Assembly: GCA_900319245.1 (NCBI GenBank)
Contig: ONNQ01000013.1
Span: forward strand, 1 to 64,000
Origin: an uncultured Lachnospiraceae bacterium
GTDB lineage: Bacteria; Bacillota; Clostridia; Lachnospirales; Lachnospiraceae
Length of the DNA stretch: 64,000 nt
Direction of reading: 5' to 3'
Shown: positions 1 to 7,269 of the stretch, piece after piece
How the letters are laid out: each line of letters begins with the position of its first letter
Position numbering within the stretch: the first letter of the stretch is position 1
Translations under genes and position numbers: made by a program
Notes under the pieces: generated by a model
The model's database searches: none
What the model was told of the DNA's origin: nothing
The model's input: the letters and a program-made list of their open reading frames with translations, nothing else

Positions 1-86
1 TTGAAGAGTACAAGGTAGATAGGCGTGAGGTGTAAGTGCGGCAACGCATTCAGCTGACACGTACTAATAGGTCGGAAGCTTATCCT
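1..86 (+). rRNA. 23S ribosomal RNA, 3' end (partial)
   Basis: The first ~86 bases contain the conserved end of bacterial 23S rRNA, including the run reading CAGCTGAC-CGTACTAATAGGTCG and a closing GGAAGCTTATCC helix strand. The gene is cut by the window edge. The 3' boundary is approximate. After it come a small hairpin (99-114), a post-23S spacer and a terminator at 157-186. No 5S rRNA is seen before that terminator. The rest of the stretch up to 317 holds only the promoter listed below. Confidence 0.9.
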
Positions 87-156
87 TACGTTCTTGGAAA
101 GAGCAAAAGCTCTTCGGTGTTCAGTTTTGAAGGTACTGAGTTTACTTGATTACAGA

Positions 157-186
157 AGTCCTGAGTGTAATGCTCAGGACTTTTTC
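157..186 (+). terminator. Rho-independent terminator of the rRNA operon
   Basis: A perfect 9-bp stem (157-165 with 173-181, arms AGTCCTGAG/CTCAGGACT) has a 7-base loop and is followed by a T run. It lies about 70 bases after the end of 23S, on the same strand. Confidence 0.85.
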
Positions 187-259
187 TTGGTTATATGTAT
201 TTAGGAATTGCCGGAACGTATACAAATGGATTGTTCTGCCTGCAAAATAACGAATATAC

Positions 260-289
260 TTCAGCTTTGTAACGAATTATTGTTATAAT
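260..289 (+). promoter_or_regulatory. Putative sigma-A promoter for the hydrolase gene
   Basis: There is a perfect -10 TATAAT at 284-289 and a poor -35 (TTCAGC, 260-265) 18 bases upstream. It sits 28 bases before the start codon at 318, in an A+T-rich spacer. The -10 is clear; the -35 is weak. Confidence 0.55.
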
Positions 290-317
290 GAATTATCAAA
301 AGAAAGTGTGAGCTGAT

Positions 318-1073
318 ATGGAAAAGCTATTTGACATCAATGAATCCGGATATAGTGTGCGGTGCAAATTGTACTGCAGCAGCGTCAATGCTGTAAAGCG
401 GGCTGTAATATTCGGGCACGGATTTGGAGGGCATAAGGACAATAAGGCGGCCGAAAAGTTCGCCGCCAAGATCATATCCAAACACAAGGACATGGGAGTT
501 GTTGTCTTTAATTGGCCCTGTCACGGTGACGATGCCCGTAAGAATCTCCTCCTTAGCGAATGTGATCTGTATCTGACCATGGTACTCGAATATGTGAAAA
601 AATGGTTTGATACAGACGAACTTTATGGATATGCAACCAGCTTTGGTGGCTATTTGTTCTTAAAGTATATAGCGGAACATGGGAATCCATTTCGTAAAGT
701 GGCATTTCGATGCCCTGCGATCAAGATGTATGAATCGATCAACAACCGTATTATGACCAAGGACGATCATGAGAAAATCATGAAGGGCAAACCGGCGCTG
801 GTGGGTTTTGACCGCAAGATCAAAATCGGCAAACAGTTTCTGGAAGATCTGGAGGCAGCTGACATTACCCAATATGAATACCTTGACTATGCGGATGATA
901 TGATCATTCTGCACGGCACCAAGGATGAAGTGATTCCTTTTGAGGATTCTGCTAAATTTGCGGATGACAATGTGATCGAGTTCGTGCCAGTACAGAATGC
1001 GGACCACAGATTTACGGATCCCAAGACGATGGATTTGGCGATTCATACGATTATTACGTTCTTTGAAGCGTAA
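318..1073 (+). CDS. Alpha/beta hydrolase, serine aminopeptidase type
   Basis: A 251-residue protein with the alpha/beta-hydrolase layout: oxyanion strand GHGFGG (about 33-38), nucleophile elbow YATSFGG with Ser near 108, acid Asp in HGTKDEVIP near 203, and His near 230 in NADHRF. The length suits a small cytoplasmic esterase, lipase or peptidase; the substrate cannot be told. No signal peptide or membrane segment is seen. The nucleophile elbow has Ala where G-x-S-x-G normally has the first Gly. The start ATG has an upstream AAAG/GTGAG ribosome site and its own promoter. The next gene starts 23 bases later, so the two are probably co-transcribed. Family call is firm; function is not. Confidence 0.85.
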   Translation: MEKLFDINESGYSVRCKLYCSSVNAVKRAVIFGHGFGGHKDNKAAEKFAAKIISKHKDMGVVVFNWPCHGDDARKNLLLSECDLYLTMVLEYVKKWFDTDELYGYATSFGGYLFLKYIAEHGNPFRKVAFRCPAIKMYESINNRIMTKDDHEKIMKGKPALVGFDRKIKIGKQFLEDLEAADITQYEYLDYADDMIILHGTKDEVIPFEDSAKFADDNVIEFVPVQNADHRFTDPKTMDLAIHTIITFFEA

Positions 1074-1096
1074 CAAACCAAGAAAGGGTGAAAAAG

Positions 1097-2725
1097 ATGA
1101 ACCTGGACTTTGATCCCCTCAATCAAACCTATAGTTCGAGACGATATCCGATCTATGCTGCCAACGGCATGGTGAACTGCTCCAATCCACTAGCGGCCTC
1201 AGCTGGGCTCTCGGTGCTGCAAAGGGGCGGCAATGCCATGGATGCGGCAGTGGCAGCCGCGACAACGCTGACCGTTGTGGAGCCGACGTCAAACGGTCTT
1301 GGATCTGATGCCTTTGCACTGATCTGGTCAGAGGAAAATCAGAAGCTGTACGGCCTCAATTCCAGTGGACGGGCGCCCATGCTCGCTTCGATCGACAGGA
1401 TCAAAGACGAGGGAAAGGATGTCAATGGCAGAATGCCGATTCATGGATGGACGCCAGTGACGGTTCCGGGTGCACCTGCTGCCTGGGCAGAGATCAACAG
1501 GAGGTTTGGAAAGCTTTCTTTATCGCAGGTTGTTGCACCGGCGGTACAGTGCGCCCAAGAGGGATTTCCCCTTTCGCCCAATATCGCACAGAGCTGGAAA
1601 AGGGCCTACGAGGCCTATAAAAGGAAATTAGAAGGCGCATGCTTTGACGCATGGTTCAAGACCTTTGCGCCGCTTGAAAGACCGTATAAAGCCGGAGAAA
1701 GGGTGTATCTACCTGACCACGCAAAGAGCCTTTCGCTGATCGGTGAGACAAATGCGGCGGCCTTTTATACCGGAGAGCTTGCGAGAAAGATAGATGCGGA
1801 AAGCCGTAAATTCGGCGGTTACCTGCGCTATGAAGATCTGGCGGCCCACAAAGCACTTTGGGTGAATCCGATCAGCGTCAATTACAGAGGGTACGATGTG
1901 TGCGAGATCCCGCCCAACGGGCAGGGGATTACCGCTCTGATGGCGCTCAATATTTTGAAAGAATTTGCATTTACAATAAAAGACAGTGCCGAGACCTATC
2001 ACAGGCAGATTGAGGCCATGAAGATGGCGTTCTCGGATTCTTTCCATTTTGTGACGGATCCCGCAAGGATGATCATCGATTATCATACACTTCTGACGCC
2101 CGAATATGGCGCCAGAAGAGCTGCAGAGATGACGGATGAAGCGCGTGTGTGGACACATAGGGTGCCACCCAGAAGCGGAACCGTATACCTGTGCTGTGCC
2201 GACAGGAAAGGCAATATGGTGTCCTACATTCAATCCAACTATATGGGATTCGGATCTGGGATCGTGGTTGACGGAACCGGCATCGCACTGCAGAACAGAG
2301 GCGCGGATTTCTCTCTGGATCCGAACCACATCAATTGCCTGATGCCCGGCAAGCGCACCTACCACACGATCATCCCGGGCTTTCTGATGAAGGACAACAG
2401 GCCTGTCGGACCTTTCGGCGTCATGGGCGGCTACATGCAGCCCCAGGGCCATGTGCAGGTTGTCATGAACATGATCGACTTCCACATGGATCCCCAGCAG
2501 GCTCTGGACGCGCCTCGCTGGCAATGGATGCGAGACGGAACAGTTACGGTGGAGAGCTGTTTTGACGACAATATCGCCAGGGCGCTGATCCGGAAGGGGC
2601 ATGATCTGCGCACCGACCTGTACACAAACTCCTTTGGGCGTGGGCAGATCATAGTGCGTCTTGATAATGGAATTCTTGTGGGCGGCACGGAATCACGGAC
2701 AGACAGCAATATTGCCTGTTATTGA
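1097..2725 (+). CDS. Gamma-glutamyltransferase family protein
   Basis: 542 residues, Ntn-hydrolase family. Recognisable are the N-terminal block with QRGGNAMDAAVAAA, the region VEPTSNGLGSD, and the autoprocessing site in RSGTVYLCCAD, where the Thr becomes the N-terminal nucleophile of the small subunit. Conserved small-subunit blocks follow (GFGSGIVVDGTGIALQNRG, then HTIIPGF and GPFGVMGGYMQPQGH). The family cleaves gamma-glutamyl amides such as glutathione or acts on related acyl amides. No signal peptide is seen, so this is probably a cytoplasmic, GGT-like enzyme rather than the classical secreted one. ATG at 1097 is chosen because the ribosome site AGAAAGGG (1081-1088) runs into the in-frame GTG at 1088 and is well spaced for 1097. 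It follows the hydrolase gene closely. Confidence 0.88.
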   Translation: MNLDFDPLNQTYSSRRYPIYAANGMVNCSNPLAASAGLSVLQRGGNAMDAAVAAATTLTVVEPTSNGLGSDAFALIWSEENQKLYGLNSSGRAPMLASIDRIKDEGKDVNGRMPIHGWTPVTVPGAPAAWAEINRRFGKLSLSQVVAPAVQCAQEGFPLSPNIAQSWKRAYEAYKRKLEGACFDAWFKTFAPLERPYKAGERVYLPDHAKSLSLIGETNAAAFYTGELARKIDAESRKFGGYLRYEDLAAHKALWVNPISVNYRGYDVCEIPPNGQGITALMALNILKEFAFTIKDSAETYHRQIEAMKMAFSDSFHFVTDPARMIIDYHTLLTPEYGARRAAEMTDEARVWTHRVPPRSGTVYLCCADRKGNMVSYIQSNYMGFGSGIVVDGTGIALQNRGADFSLDPNHINCLMPGKRTYHTIIPGFLMKDNRPVGPFGVMGGYMQPQGHVQVVMNMIDFHMDPQQALDAPRWQWMRDGTVTVESCFDDNIARALIRKGHDLRTDLYTNSFGRGQIIVRLDNGILVGGTESRTDSNIACY

Positions 2726-2764
2726 CCTGGCGCGCAGGCATATGCGCGAACAAGGCGCTGTACC

Positions 2765-2828
2765 GGGTCAAAATACCGCTCATTCTAGATAACATTGCGC
2801 TTTGGATGGGTCAAAATACCGCTTATTC
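2765..2828. repeat. Pair of 21-bp direct repeats at a convergent gene junction
   Basis: GGGTCAAAATACCGCTCATTC (2765-2785, longer than usual motif form; 21 bp) recurs at 2808-2828 with one C-to-T change, a 43-bp pitch. They fill the spacer between the convergent ggt-like gene and the recombinase gene; the second copy runs into the recombinase stop codon. Just upstream is an imperfect hairpin CGCGCA...TGCGCG (2731-2748) without a T run. No other copies were noticed in the window. Confidence 0.7.
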
Positions 2829-3890
2829 CTGCGTGTCAGTGCCCCTGTAATATGCCTTCTCAATGGCCTCAGCAGCCCGTCTGCGCCGCTCATCGTGAAG
2901 GTTTGTATACTTCTTGACGGTCTCAAGGCTGGAGTGTCCAAGGGCCTCTGAGGTGACGTAAATATCGCCCGTCTCTTCGTAGAGATTGGTGGCAAATGTG
3001 CTTCTGAGCTTATGCGGCGTTATTCGTTTCATGGGAACGACGGACGCCGTATATTTTTTGACCAGGCGCTCCACGGCGCGCACAGATATGCGCTGGCCTT
3101 TTCTGGATATAAAGAGCGCGTTCAGGTCCTCGGATGAGGTCTTGCGCTCATAGTCTATATAATCCTGCAGGGCTTCCTCGACCGGCGCGTTGAAATAGAC
3201 ATATTGTTCTTTGCGTCCCTTGCGGAATATTTTGATCCGCTTTTCATTCCAATCAATGTCCTGCAAATCGATGCCGACCATTTCGCTGACACGGATTCCG
3301 GTGTTGAGCAGGAGAGTGAGAATGGCTACGTCGCGCATCTGGGAGCCCTTGGCAAAGGTGAACTGCGTCTTGGTCAGTGAATCGCCGGTCTCTGCGCCTT
3401 GCAGCACATCCCGAACTTCCTCCTTTTCCAAATAGGTGATGGACTTTTCCTGGATCTTGGGCATATCCACCAGCTCTGCCACATTTTTCTCTAAATGATT
3501 GTGCGCGATCAAATAGCGGTATAAAGCGCGAAGTGAAGAAAGCTTTCTGGCCCTGGCAGGTGCCTGATTGGTTTCCTTGATGGTCTTGTTGTTATTTGGA
3601 TCGGTGCGGTTGTAGCGCATCAGGTACATCATATAATCAGAAATATCATCGGCGGTAAGAGATCCAAGCGTCTCGATGGAAACCTGCATGACCGGGATTC
3701 CCTTTGTCTTTTCAAGAAATTCCATGAAGACCTTAATGTCACCCACGTAGCCGAGGACAGTACGAGGGGCCTTGTTCTTGGTGACCAGATATTCGTTGGC
3801 AAAGCGTCGAACGAACATGGGAAGATCTACCGTGAGATCATTGATTTTCTCCAGTACGCGTATATTTTTTTCGTCGCGATATGCTTCCAT
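2823..3890 (-). CDS. Tyrosine recombinase (XerC/XerD-like)
   Basis: 355 residues with an N-terminal SAM-like core-binding domain (about 20-135) and a C-terminal catalytic domain (about 150-345). The catalytic set is visible: Arg200 in NTGIRVSE, Lys in RKGRKE near 224-227, His293 and Arg296 in TPHKLRSTF, His319 in LGHSSLET, and nucleophile Tyr328 in VKKYTNL. The protein makes and rejoins DNA strands at paired sites. It is not flanked by phage genes, which suits a chromosomal Xer-type or housekeeping recombinase rather than an integrase. Charged residues at 332-338 (RRRR) close the C-terminus. It has its own extended -10 promoter overlapped by a long dyad (3980-4029). Ribosome site AAAGGAG precedes ATG at 3890. 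Confidence 0.85.
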   Translation of the reverse strand: MEAYRDEKNIRVLEKINDLTVDLPMFVRRFANEYLVTKNKAPRTVLGYVGDIKVFMEFLEKTKGIPVMQVSIETLGSLTADDISDYMMYLMRYNRTDPNNNKTIKETNQAPARARKLSSLRALYRYLIAHNHLEKNVAELVDMPKIQEKSITYLEKEEVRDVLQGAETGDSLTKTQFTFAKGSQMRDVAILTLLLNTGIRVSEMVGIDLQDIDWNEKRIKIFRKGRKEQYVYFNAPVEEALQDYIDYERKTSSEDLNALFISRKGQRISVRAVERLVKKYTASVVPMKRITPHKLRSTFATNLYEETGDIYVTSEALGHSSLETVKKYTNLHDERRRRAAEAIEKAYYRGTDTQE

Positions 3891-3979
3891 AAATGAGTGA
3901 CTCCTTTATAAATGAATGAATAATAAAAATGATTATGATCAGCTGGACGATCAGACGTCCAAAGAGTGGTGACCATGAA

Positions 3980-4029
3980 AATGGACCATGTGGCGGCAGG
4001 CATTGTTTTGCCCGTGCACATGGTCCATT
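3980..4029. promoter_or_regulatory. 13-bp inverted repeat overlapping the recombinase promoter
   Basis: Arms AATGGACCATGTG (3980-3992) and CACATGGTCCATT (4017-4029) are perfect inverted copies separated by 24 bases. The right arm shares its last three bases with the -10 hexamer of the recombinase promoter, so the dyad begins at the transcription start on the - strand. It could be a pair of operator half-sites or a hairpin at the 5' end of the mRNA. No T run follows on either strand, so it is not a usual terminator. Confidence 0.75.
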
Positions 4030-4035
4030 ATAGCA
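4027..4035 (-). promoter_or_regulatory. Extended -10 promoter of the recombinase gene
   Basis: On the - strand the sequence reads TGCTATAAT, a perfect -10 with the TGn extension. No good -35 is seen 16-18 bases upstream (TGGATT at best), as is common for extended -10 promoters. The start codon is about 137 bases downstream, leaving a long leader that holds the dyad. Confidence 0.7.
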
Positions 4036-4112
4036 TAGTTACGACGTTAAATCCATATTTAGCGGCGTAATTCATCAAGAATTCACTACTCTCCAATAGG
4101 CTTCAAGATCCC

Positions 4113-4946
4113 TTAAAAGCCCACGATAATGCCGCCTTTCTCCGCATAATAGCTGCACAGACCGCGGGTCGGCATGATTTTGACTTGGTAATCAGGATAT
4201 TGTGAAATCACGGCTTCCTTGAGGTTATGCGCAAACAGTTCGTTCTCACAATGGGAAATCACAACGACACCTTTGTCAGCAACGCGATCCTTGAGATCAT
4301 GCATGATCACCTGAAGCGTTCTCTTGCCTCCCTTGGCAATCTTTTTCATTTTGATGGTTCCCTCATCGCTGGCGATCCCGACGCCCCACAGACCAAGATG
4401 TCCCAGCACGATGCCGGCGATCTTGGGCATTCTTCCGTTGTTCACAAGGTTGTGATAAGAAGAAAGGGCAAAAATCAGCTTGTGGTCTTCCATATATTTG
4501 TGAATCTCGGATTTCACCTCTGCAAAGGAAAGTCCCTGGCCGATCAGTGCGTTCAGCCTATCGATGATCATATTGAGACTGGGGCCGGTTCCTCTCGAAT
4601 CCAGGATCTCAATATTGCGGTCCGGATTATTCTCCAAGACCATCTGTTTCGCTGCGCAGGCGCTGTTGTAACTCCCTGAGAGGTTCGACGAGATCGTCAC
4701 TGCGAAGACGTCGCCCTCTTCACCAAATTCTGCCATCCAGTCGTGCGGCGAGGGACATGATGTATGGCTTTTGGAACTGGCAGCCATAGCCGTCACAAGA
4801 TCGCGCACGTTGAGTGCTTCGTTGTCCACATAATCGGTGCCGTCTACAGTGATTACAAACGGCACGGTGTTAAAGTAAATGTTATCTGACTGATTCTCTA
4901 TTTTGATAATATCACAGCTTGAATCGGCAATGATTCTAAAGAACAT
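4113..4946 (-). CDS. DegV family fatty-acid-binding protein
   Basis: 277 residues of the DegV/FakB type. N-terminal IIADSSCD, then TSCPSPHDW near residue 63, TISSNLSGSYNSA near 83-95, and the glycine-rich IAKGGKRT loop. Family members bind one fatty acid in a buried pocket; those paired with the kinase FakA feed exogenous fatty acids into lipid synthesis. No fakA is in the window, so the exact role is inferred. The start codon lies 2 bases after the stop of the upstream gene and its AAGGAG ribosome site is inside that gene, so the two are translationally coupled. Confidence 0.9.
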   Translation of the reverse strand: MFFRIIADSSCDIIKIENQSDNIYFNTVPFVITVDGTDYVDNEALNVRDLVTAMAASSKSHTSCPSPHDWMAEFGEEGDVFAVTISSNLSGSYNSACAAKQMVLENNPDRNIEILDSRGTGPSLNMIIDRLNALIGQGLSFAEVKSEIHKYMEDHKLIFALSSYHNLVNNGRMPKIAGIVLGHLGLWGVGIASDEGTIKMKKIAKGGKRTLQVIMHDLKDRVADKGVVVISHCENELFAHNLKEAVISQYPDYQVKIMPTRGLCSYYAEKGGIIVGF

Positions 4947-4948
4947 GA

Positions 4949-5296
4949 TCAGATCTCCTTTCCTCCTTCTGTGGTTGCATCTTCCAATACGGTCGCCGCC
5001 TGCTCAGTGGTTGTGTCTTCCGCTACAGGCGCTGTCTGCTCTGTGGTTGTGTCTTCCGCTACAGGCGCTGCCTCCTCTGTGGTTATGTCTTCCGATACAG
5101 GTTCTGCTTGCTCAGTGGATTCATCCGGCAGCGCTTCATCGATCAGCGCTTCCTCGGGGAACTCTGCATCCACGTTCGACGCTTCCTCCTTAATCGTAAA
5201 TTTGTGGATCATTTTCACGAGTTGAATGGCGATTCCAATCTCACATCCAGCTACAAATGCCAGTCCGGCAAGGGCTGCCTTCATTTTCTTGTTCAT
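4949..5296 (-). CDS. Small membrane-anchored protein with acidic 12-residue repeats
   Basis: 115 residues, not assigned to a family. Residues 7-28 form one hydrophobic segment (AALAGLAFVAGCEIGIAIQLV) after a basic MNKKMK start, so the protein is probably anchored in the membrane or exported. The rest is strongly acidic. Residues 63-110 are four copies of a 12-residue unit of the form (Q/E)xAxVxEDxTTE, rich in Glu, Thr and Ala. It is co-transcribed with, and coupled to, the DegV gene. Low complexity makes homology searching hard. The start has a GAAAGGA ribosome site and a promoter about 65 bases upstream. Confidence 0.7.
   Translation of the reverse strand: MNKKMKAALAGLAFVAGCEIGIAIQLVKMIHKFTIKEEASNVDAEFPEEALIDEALPDESTEQAEPVSEDITTEEAAPVAEDTTTEQTAPVAEDTTTEQAATVLEDATTEGGKEI
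4967..5110 (-). repeat. Four in-frame 36-bp tandem repeats
   Basis: Coding repeats for residues 63-110 of the small membrane protein. The two central units (APVAEDTTTEQ type) are nearly identical and the outer two have diverged. Confidence 0.8.
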
Positions 5297-5316
5297 TGTG
5301 CAATCCTTTCGTAGAT

Positions 5317-5343
5317 TTCAATACGACATATAGTTGTATTGAA
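5317..5343. promoter_or_regulatory. Dyad TTCAATAC-N11-GTATTGAA in the leader
   Basis: Perfect 8-bp inverted arms lie between the -10 (5362-5367) and the ribosome site of the repeat-protein/DegV operon. The size and position fit a repressor operator, though an RNA hairpin is also possible. Confidence 0.55.
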
Positions 5344-5361
5344 CACCGTTAAGATGATTCT

Positions 5362-5367
5362 ATTATA
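5362..5367 (-). promoter_or_regulatory. Putative -10 of the repeat-protein/DegV operon
   Basis: TATAAT on the - strand, about 65 bases before the start codon at 5296. No convincing -35 is seen at 16-18 bases. Confidence 0.5.
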
Positions 5368-5420
5368 CACAAGAGACGGACATAAATATATGGGTTTACA
5401 GTGTACTTCATAAAAAATGC

Positions 5421-5457
5421 TAAAAAAGGCAGCCTCCCTGTAAGAGGTCTGCCTTTT
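5421..5457 (-). terminator. Terminator after the cytidylate-kinase-like gene
   Basis: AAAGGCAG (5425-5432) pairs with CTGCCTTT (5449-5456). On the - strand the stem is followed by a run of Ts. It is about 50 bases after the stop at 5506. A shorter T run on the + side makes it possibly bidirectional. Confidence 0.8.
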
Positions 5458-5505
5458 ATTACAATATGAGCTGCTAAAAAACGCTTTATAAAATGTATGT
5501 GATGC

Positions 5506-6150
5506 TCATTTTTTGTTCTCGAAGTCCTCAATCAGCTGGATGAGGAGTTTTACAGTACCATCGATTCCGAGAAGTCCTGTGTCCAGCGACATGTTGTAGG
5601 TGTCCGCTCTGCCCCATTTCTTCATGGAATAATAGTTGTAATAGCTCTGTCTCTGCTTGTCCTTTCTCAGGATGAACTCTCTGAGCTTGTCCGGGTTGGC
5701 TTTCTCTTCGTCCGGGACATCCGGATAAGTCGCGGCACGCGCCATGCGGAATGATTCATCGGCGTGCAGGAACAGGTTAATGACGTTGGGAAAATCCTGC
5801 AGGGCGCAGTCAGCACAGCGTCCAATGATGACGCAGGAACCTTCCTCCTTGGCAATCTTCTTAATCGTATCGAACTGGGCGAGGAAAACCTTCTGACTGA
5901 TCGGCATATTGGAAAAGCCGGAGCTGCTGGATCCGAAGGTGTACGTGTCCATTACCAGGTTGTAGAGAAAAGAGCTGGTAGGGCGTTCGTCCTGCTGCTG
6001 CACGATCTCCTTACAGAAACCGCTGTCCTTCGCCACCTTGGACAAGAGTTCGGAATCGTAAAAATTGATTCCATAGTGGGCAGCGAGCTTTTGTCCCACT
6101 TCTCTTCCGCCGGAACCATATTGTCTTCCAATCGTGATGATGGTCTTCAT
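5506..6150 (-). CDS. Cytidylate kinase-like family protein
   Basis: 214 residues. The N-terminus MKTIITIGRQYGSGGREVG is a P-loop variant typical of the cytidylate-kinase-like family found in Clostridia. The family is related to CMP kinase but its substrate is not established. Also visible are IIGRCADCAL (about 110-119), which resembles the NMP-binding region, and a basic RKDKQRQSYYNYY segment near 175 that suits a lid. The gene stands alone, between its own strong promoter and a terminator. True cmk of this genome is expected elsewhere. Confidence 0.85.
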   Translation of the reverse strand: MKTIITIGRQYGSGGREVGQKLAAHYGINFYDSELLSKVAKDSGFCKEIVQQQDERPTSSFLYNLVMDTYTFGSSSSGFSNMPISQKVFLAQFDTIKKIAKEEGSCVIIGRCADCALQDFPNVINLFLHADESFRMARAATYPDVPDEEKANPDKLREFILRKDKQRQSYYNYYSMKKWGRADTYNMSLDTGLLGIDGTVKLLIQLIEDFENKK

Positions 6151-6196
6151 ATCCTACCTCCTTGAAAGCAATGAATACTTTGCTCCATATAACTAT

Positions 6197-6225
6197 ATTA
6201 TACACGCATGAGAATAATTATGCAA
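6197..6225 (-). promoter_or_regulatory. Sigma-A promoter of the cytidylate-kinase-like gene
   Basis: -35 TTGCAT (6220-6225), 17-base spacer, -10 TATAAT (6197-6202); the start codon is about 47 bases downstream. Confidence 0.8.
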
Positions 6226-6246
6226 ATTTAATAATAATCTTGCTGA

Positions 6247-7173
6247 TTATTCACTGATATTGTCTAATTTGCCAAGGATCTCTTCAAAATACGGCGGCAA
6301 AGGGGCGCTTGTTTCGATGTATTCGCCGGTGCGGGGGTGGATAAATCCCAGAATTCCTGCATGCAGACACTGTCCCTGCGTTTTAAACGGGGATTTGCGC
6401 TTTCCGCCGTATACCTCATCTCCCAGCAGCGGGTGGTGGCTGTGTGACAGGTGGACGCGGATTTGGTGCGTGCGTCCTGTCTCGAGCCTGCATTCCAGAT
6501 ATGTAAACTGGCCAAATCGCTTGAGTACCTTACAATGGGTGACGGCCCTCTTGCCATCAGGGCGAACGGCCATCCGCTTGCGCTCCTTGGGGTCTCTTCC
6601 AATCGGAAGGTCGACCGTAAATGTATCCTCAGCGATATTGTCATAGACAATACAGTAATAGCGCCTGACGATCGAGTGCTCCTGCAGCTGCGCAGCGATA
6701 CTCTGGTGGGCCATATCGTTCTTGCAGATAATGATGCTGCCCGTCGTATCTCTATCGATTCTATGCACGATACCAGGCCTCATAATGCCGTTGATGCCGG
6801 ACAGGCTGTCACCGCAATGATACATGATCGCGTTGACAAGCGTGCCTGTATAATGTCCGGGAGCGGGATGCACAACCATGCCCTTGGGCTTATTGACGAC
6901 GAGCACATCCTCGTCCTCGTACAAAATATCTAACGGGATATCTTCGGGAAGAATATCGGGGATCATCTTTTCAGGGAGACTGAGCCGGATCACATCGTTC
7001 TCATGCACCTTGGCGCTTGGCTTGGCCTCTTTGCCGTTTAGAAGAACGCTCCCGTCCTTGATCAGGGACTTGAGATAGCTTCTGGAATGTCCCTCCGATA
7101 AAGAAGCGATCACAGCGTCAAATCGCTCGTCGTCCAGTTCTTCCGGCACAATAAACTCGTTGGTCTGTTCCAT
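6247..7173 (-). CDS. rluD: Ribosomal large-subunit pseudouridine synthase, RluA/RluD family
   Basis: 308 residues. An N-terminal S4 RNA-binding domain (about 10-75, with RSYLKSLIKDGSVLLNG) is followed by the RluA-type catalytic domain. The catalytic Asp lies in HRIDRDTTG near residue 140, and ETGRTHQIRVHL is the second signature. The protein converts uridine to pseudouridine in 23S rRNA; the exact positions are inferred from the RluD family. ATG at 7173 is chosen because AAAGGAG lies just before it; an in-frame TTG at 7188 would put the ribosome site inside the gene. It follows lspA, the usual neighbour, across a spacer made of tandem 15-bp repeats. Confidence 0.9.
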   Translation of the reverse strand: MEQTNEFIVPEELDDERFDAVIASLSEGHSRSYLKSLIKDGSVLLNGKEAKPSAKVHENDVIRLSLPEKMIPDILPEDIPLDILYEDEDVLVVNKPKGMVVHPAPGHYTGTLVNAIMYHCGDSLSGINGIMRPGIVHRIDRDTTGSIIICKNDMAHQSIAAQLQEHSIVRRYYCIVYDNIAEDTFTVDLPIGRDPKERKRMAVRPDGKRAVTHCKVLKRFGQFTYLECRLETGRTHQIRVHLSHSHHPLLGDEVYGGKRKSPFKTQGQCLHAGILGFIHPRTGEYIETSAPLPPYFEEILGKLDNISE

Positions 7174-7187
7174 AGGGACTCCTTTCA

Positions 7188-7269
7188 ATGTCCTATCTTT
7201 CTATGTCCTATCTTTCTATGTCTTATCTTTTTATGTCCTATTTTTTTATGGCCTATCTTTTTAATGGCC
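7188..7269 (-). repeat. Five tandem 15-bp repeats between lspA and rluD
   Basis: On the + strand the unit is ATG(T/G)CCTATCTTT(C/T)T at 7188, 7203, 7218, 7233 and 7248, with a partial sixth copy (7264-7269) that is the last two codons of lspA. The lspA stop codon lies inside the array. On the transcript each unit reads AGAAAGATAGGACAT, containing AGATAGG, a weak Shine-Dalgarno-like core. The array looks like slippage or duplication that began in the lspA 3' end. Confidence 0.9.
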
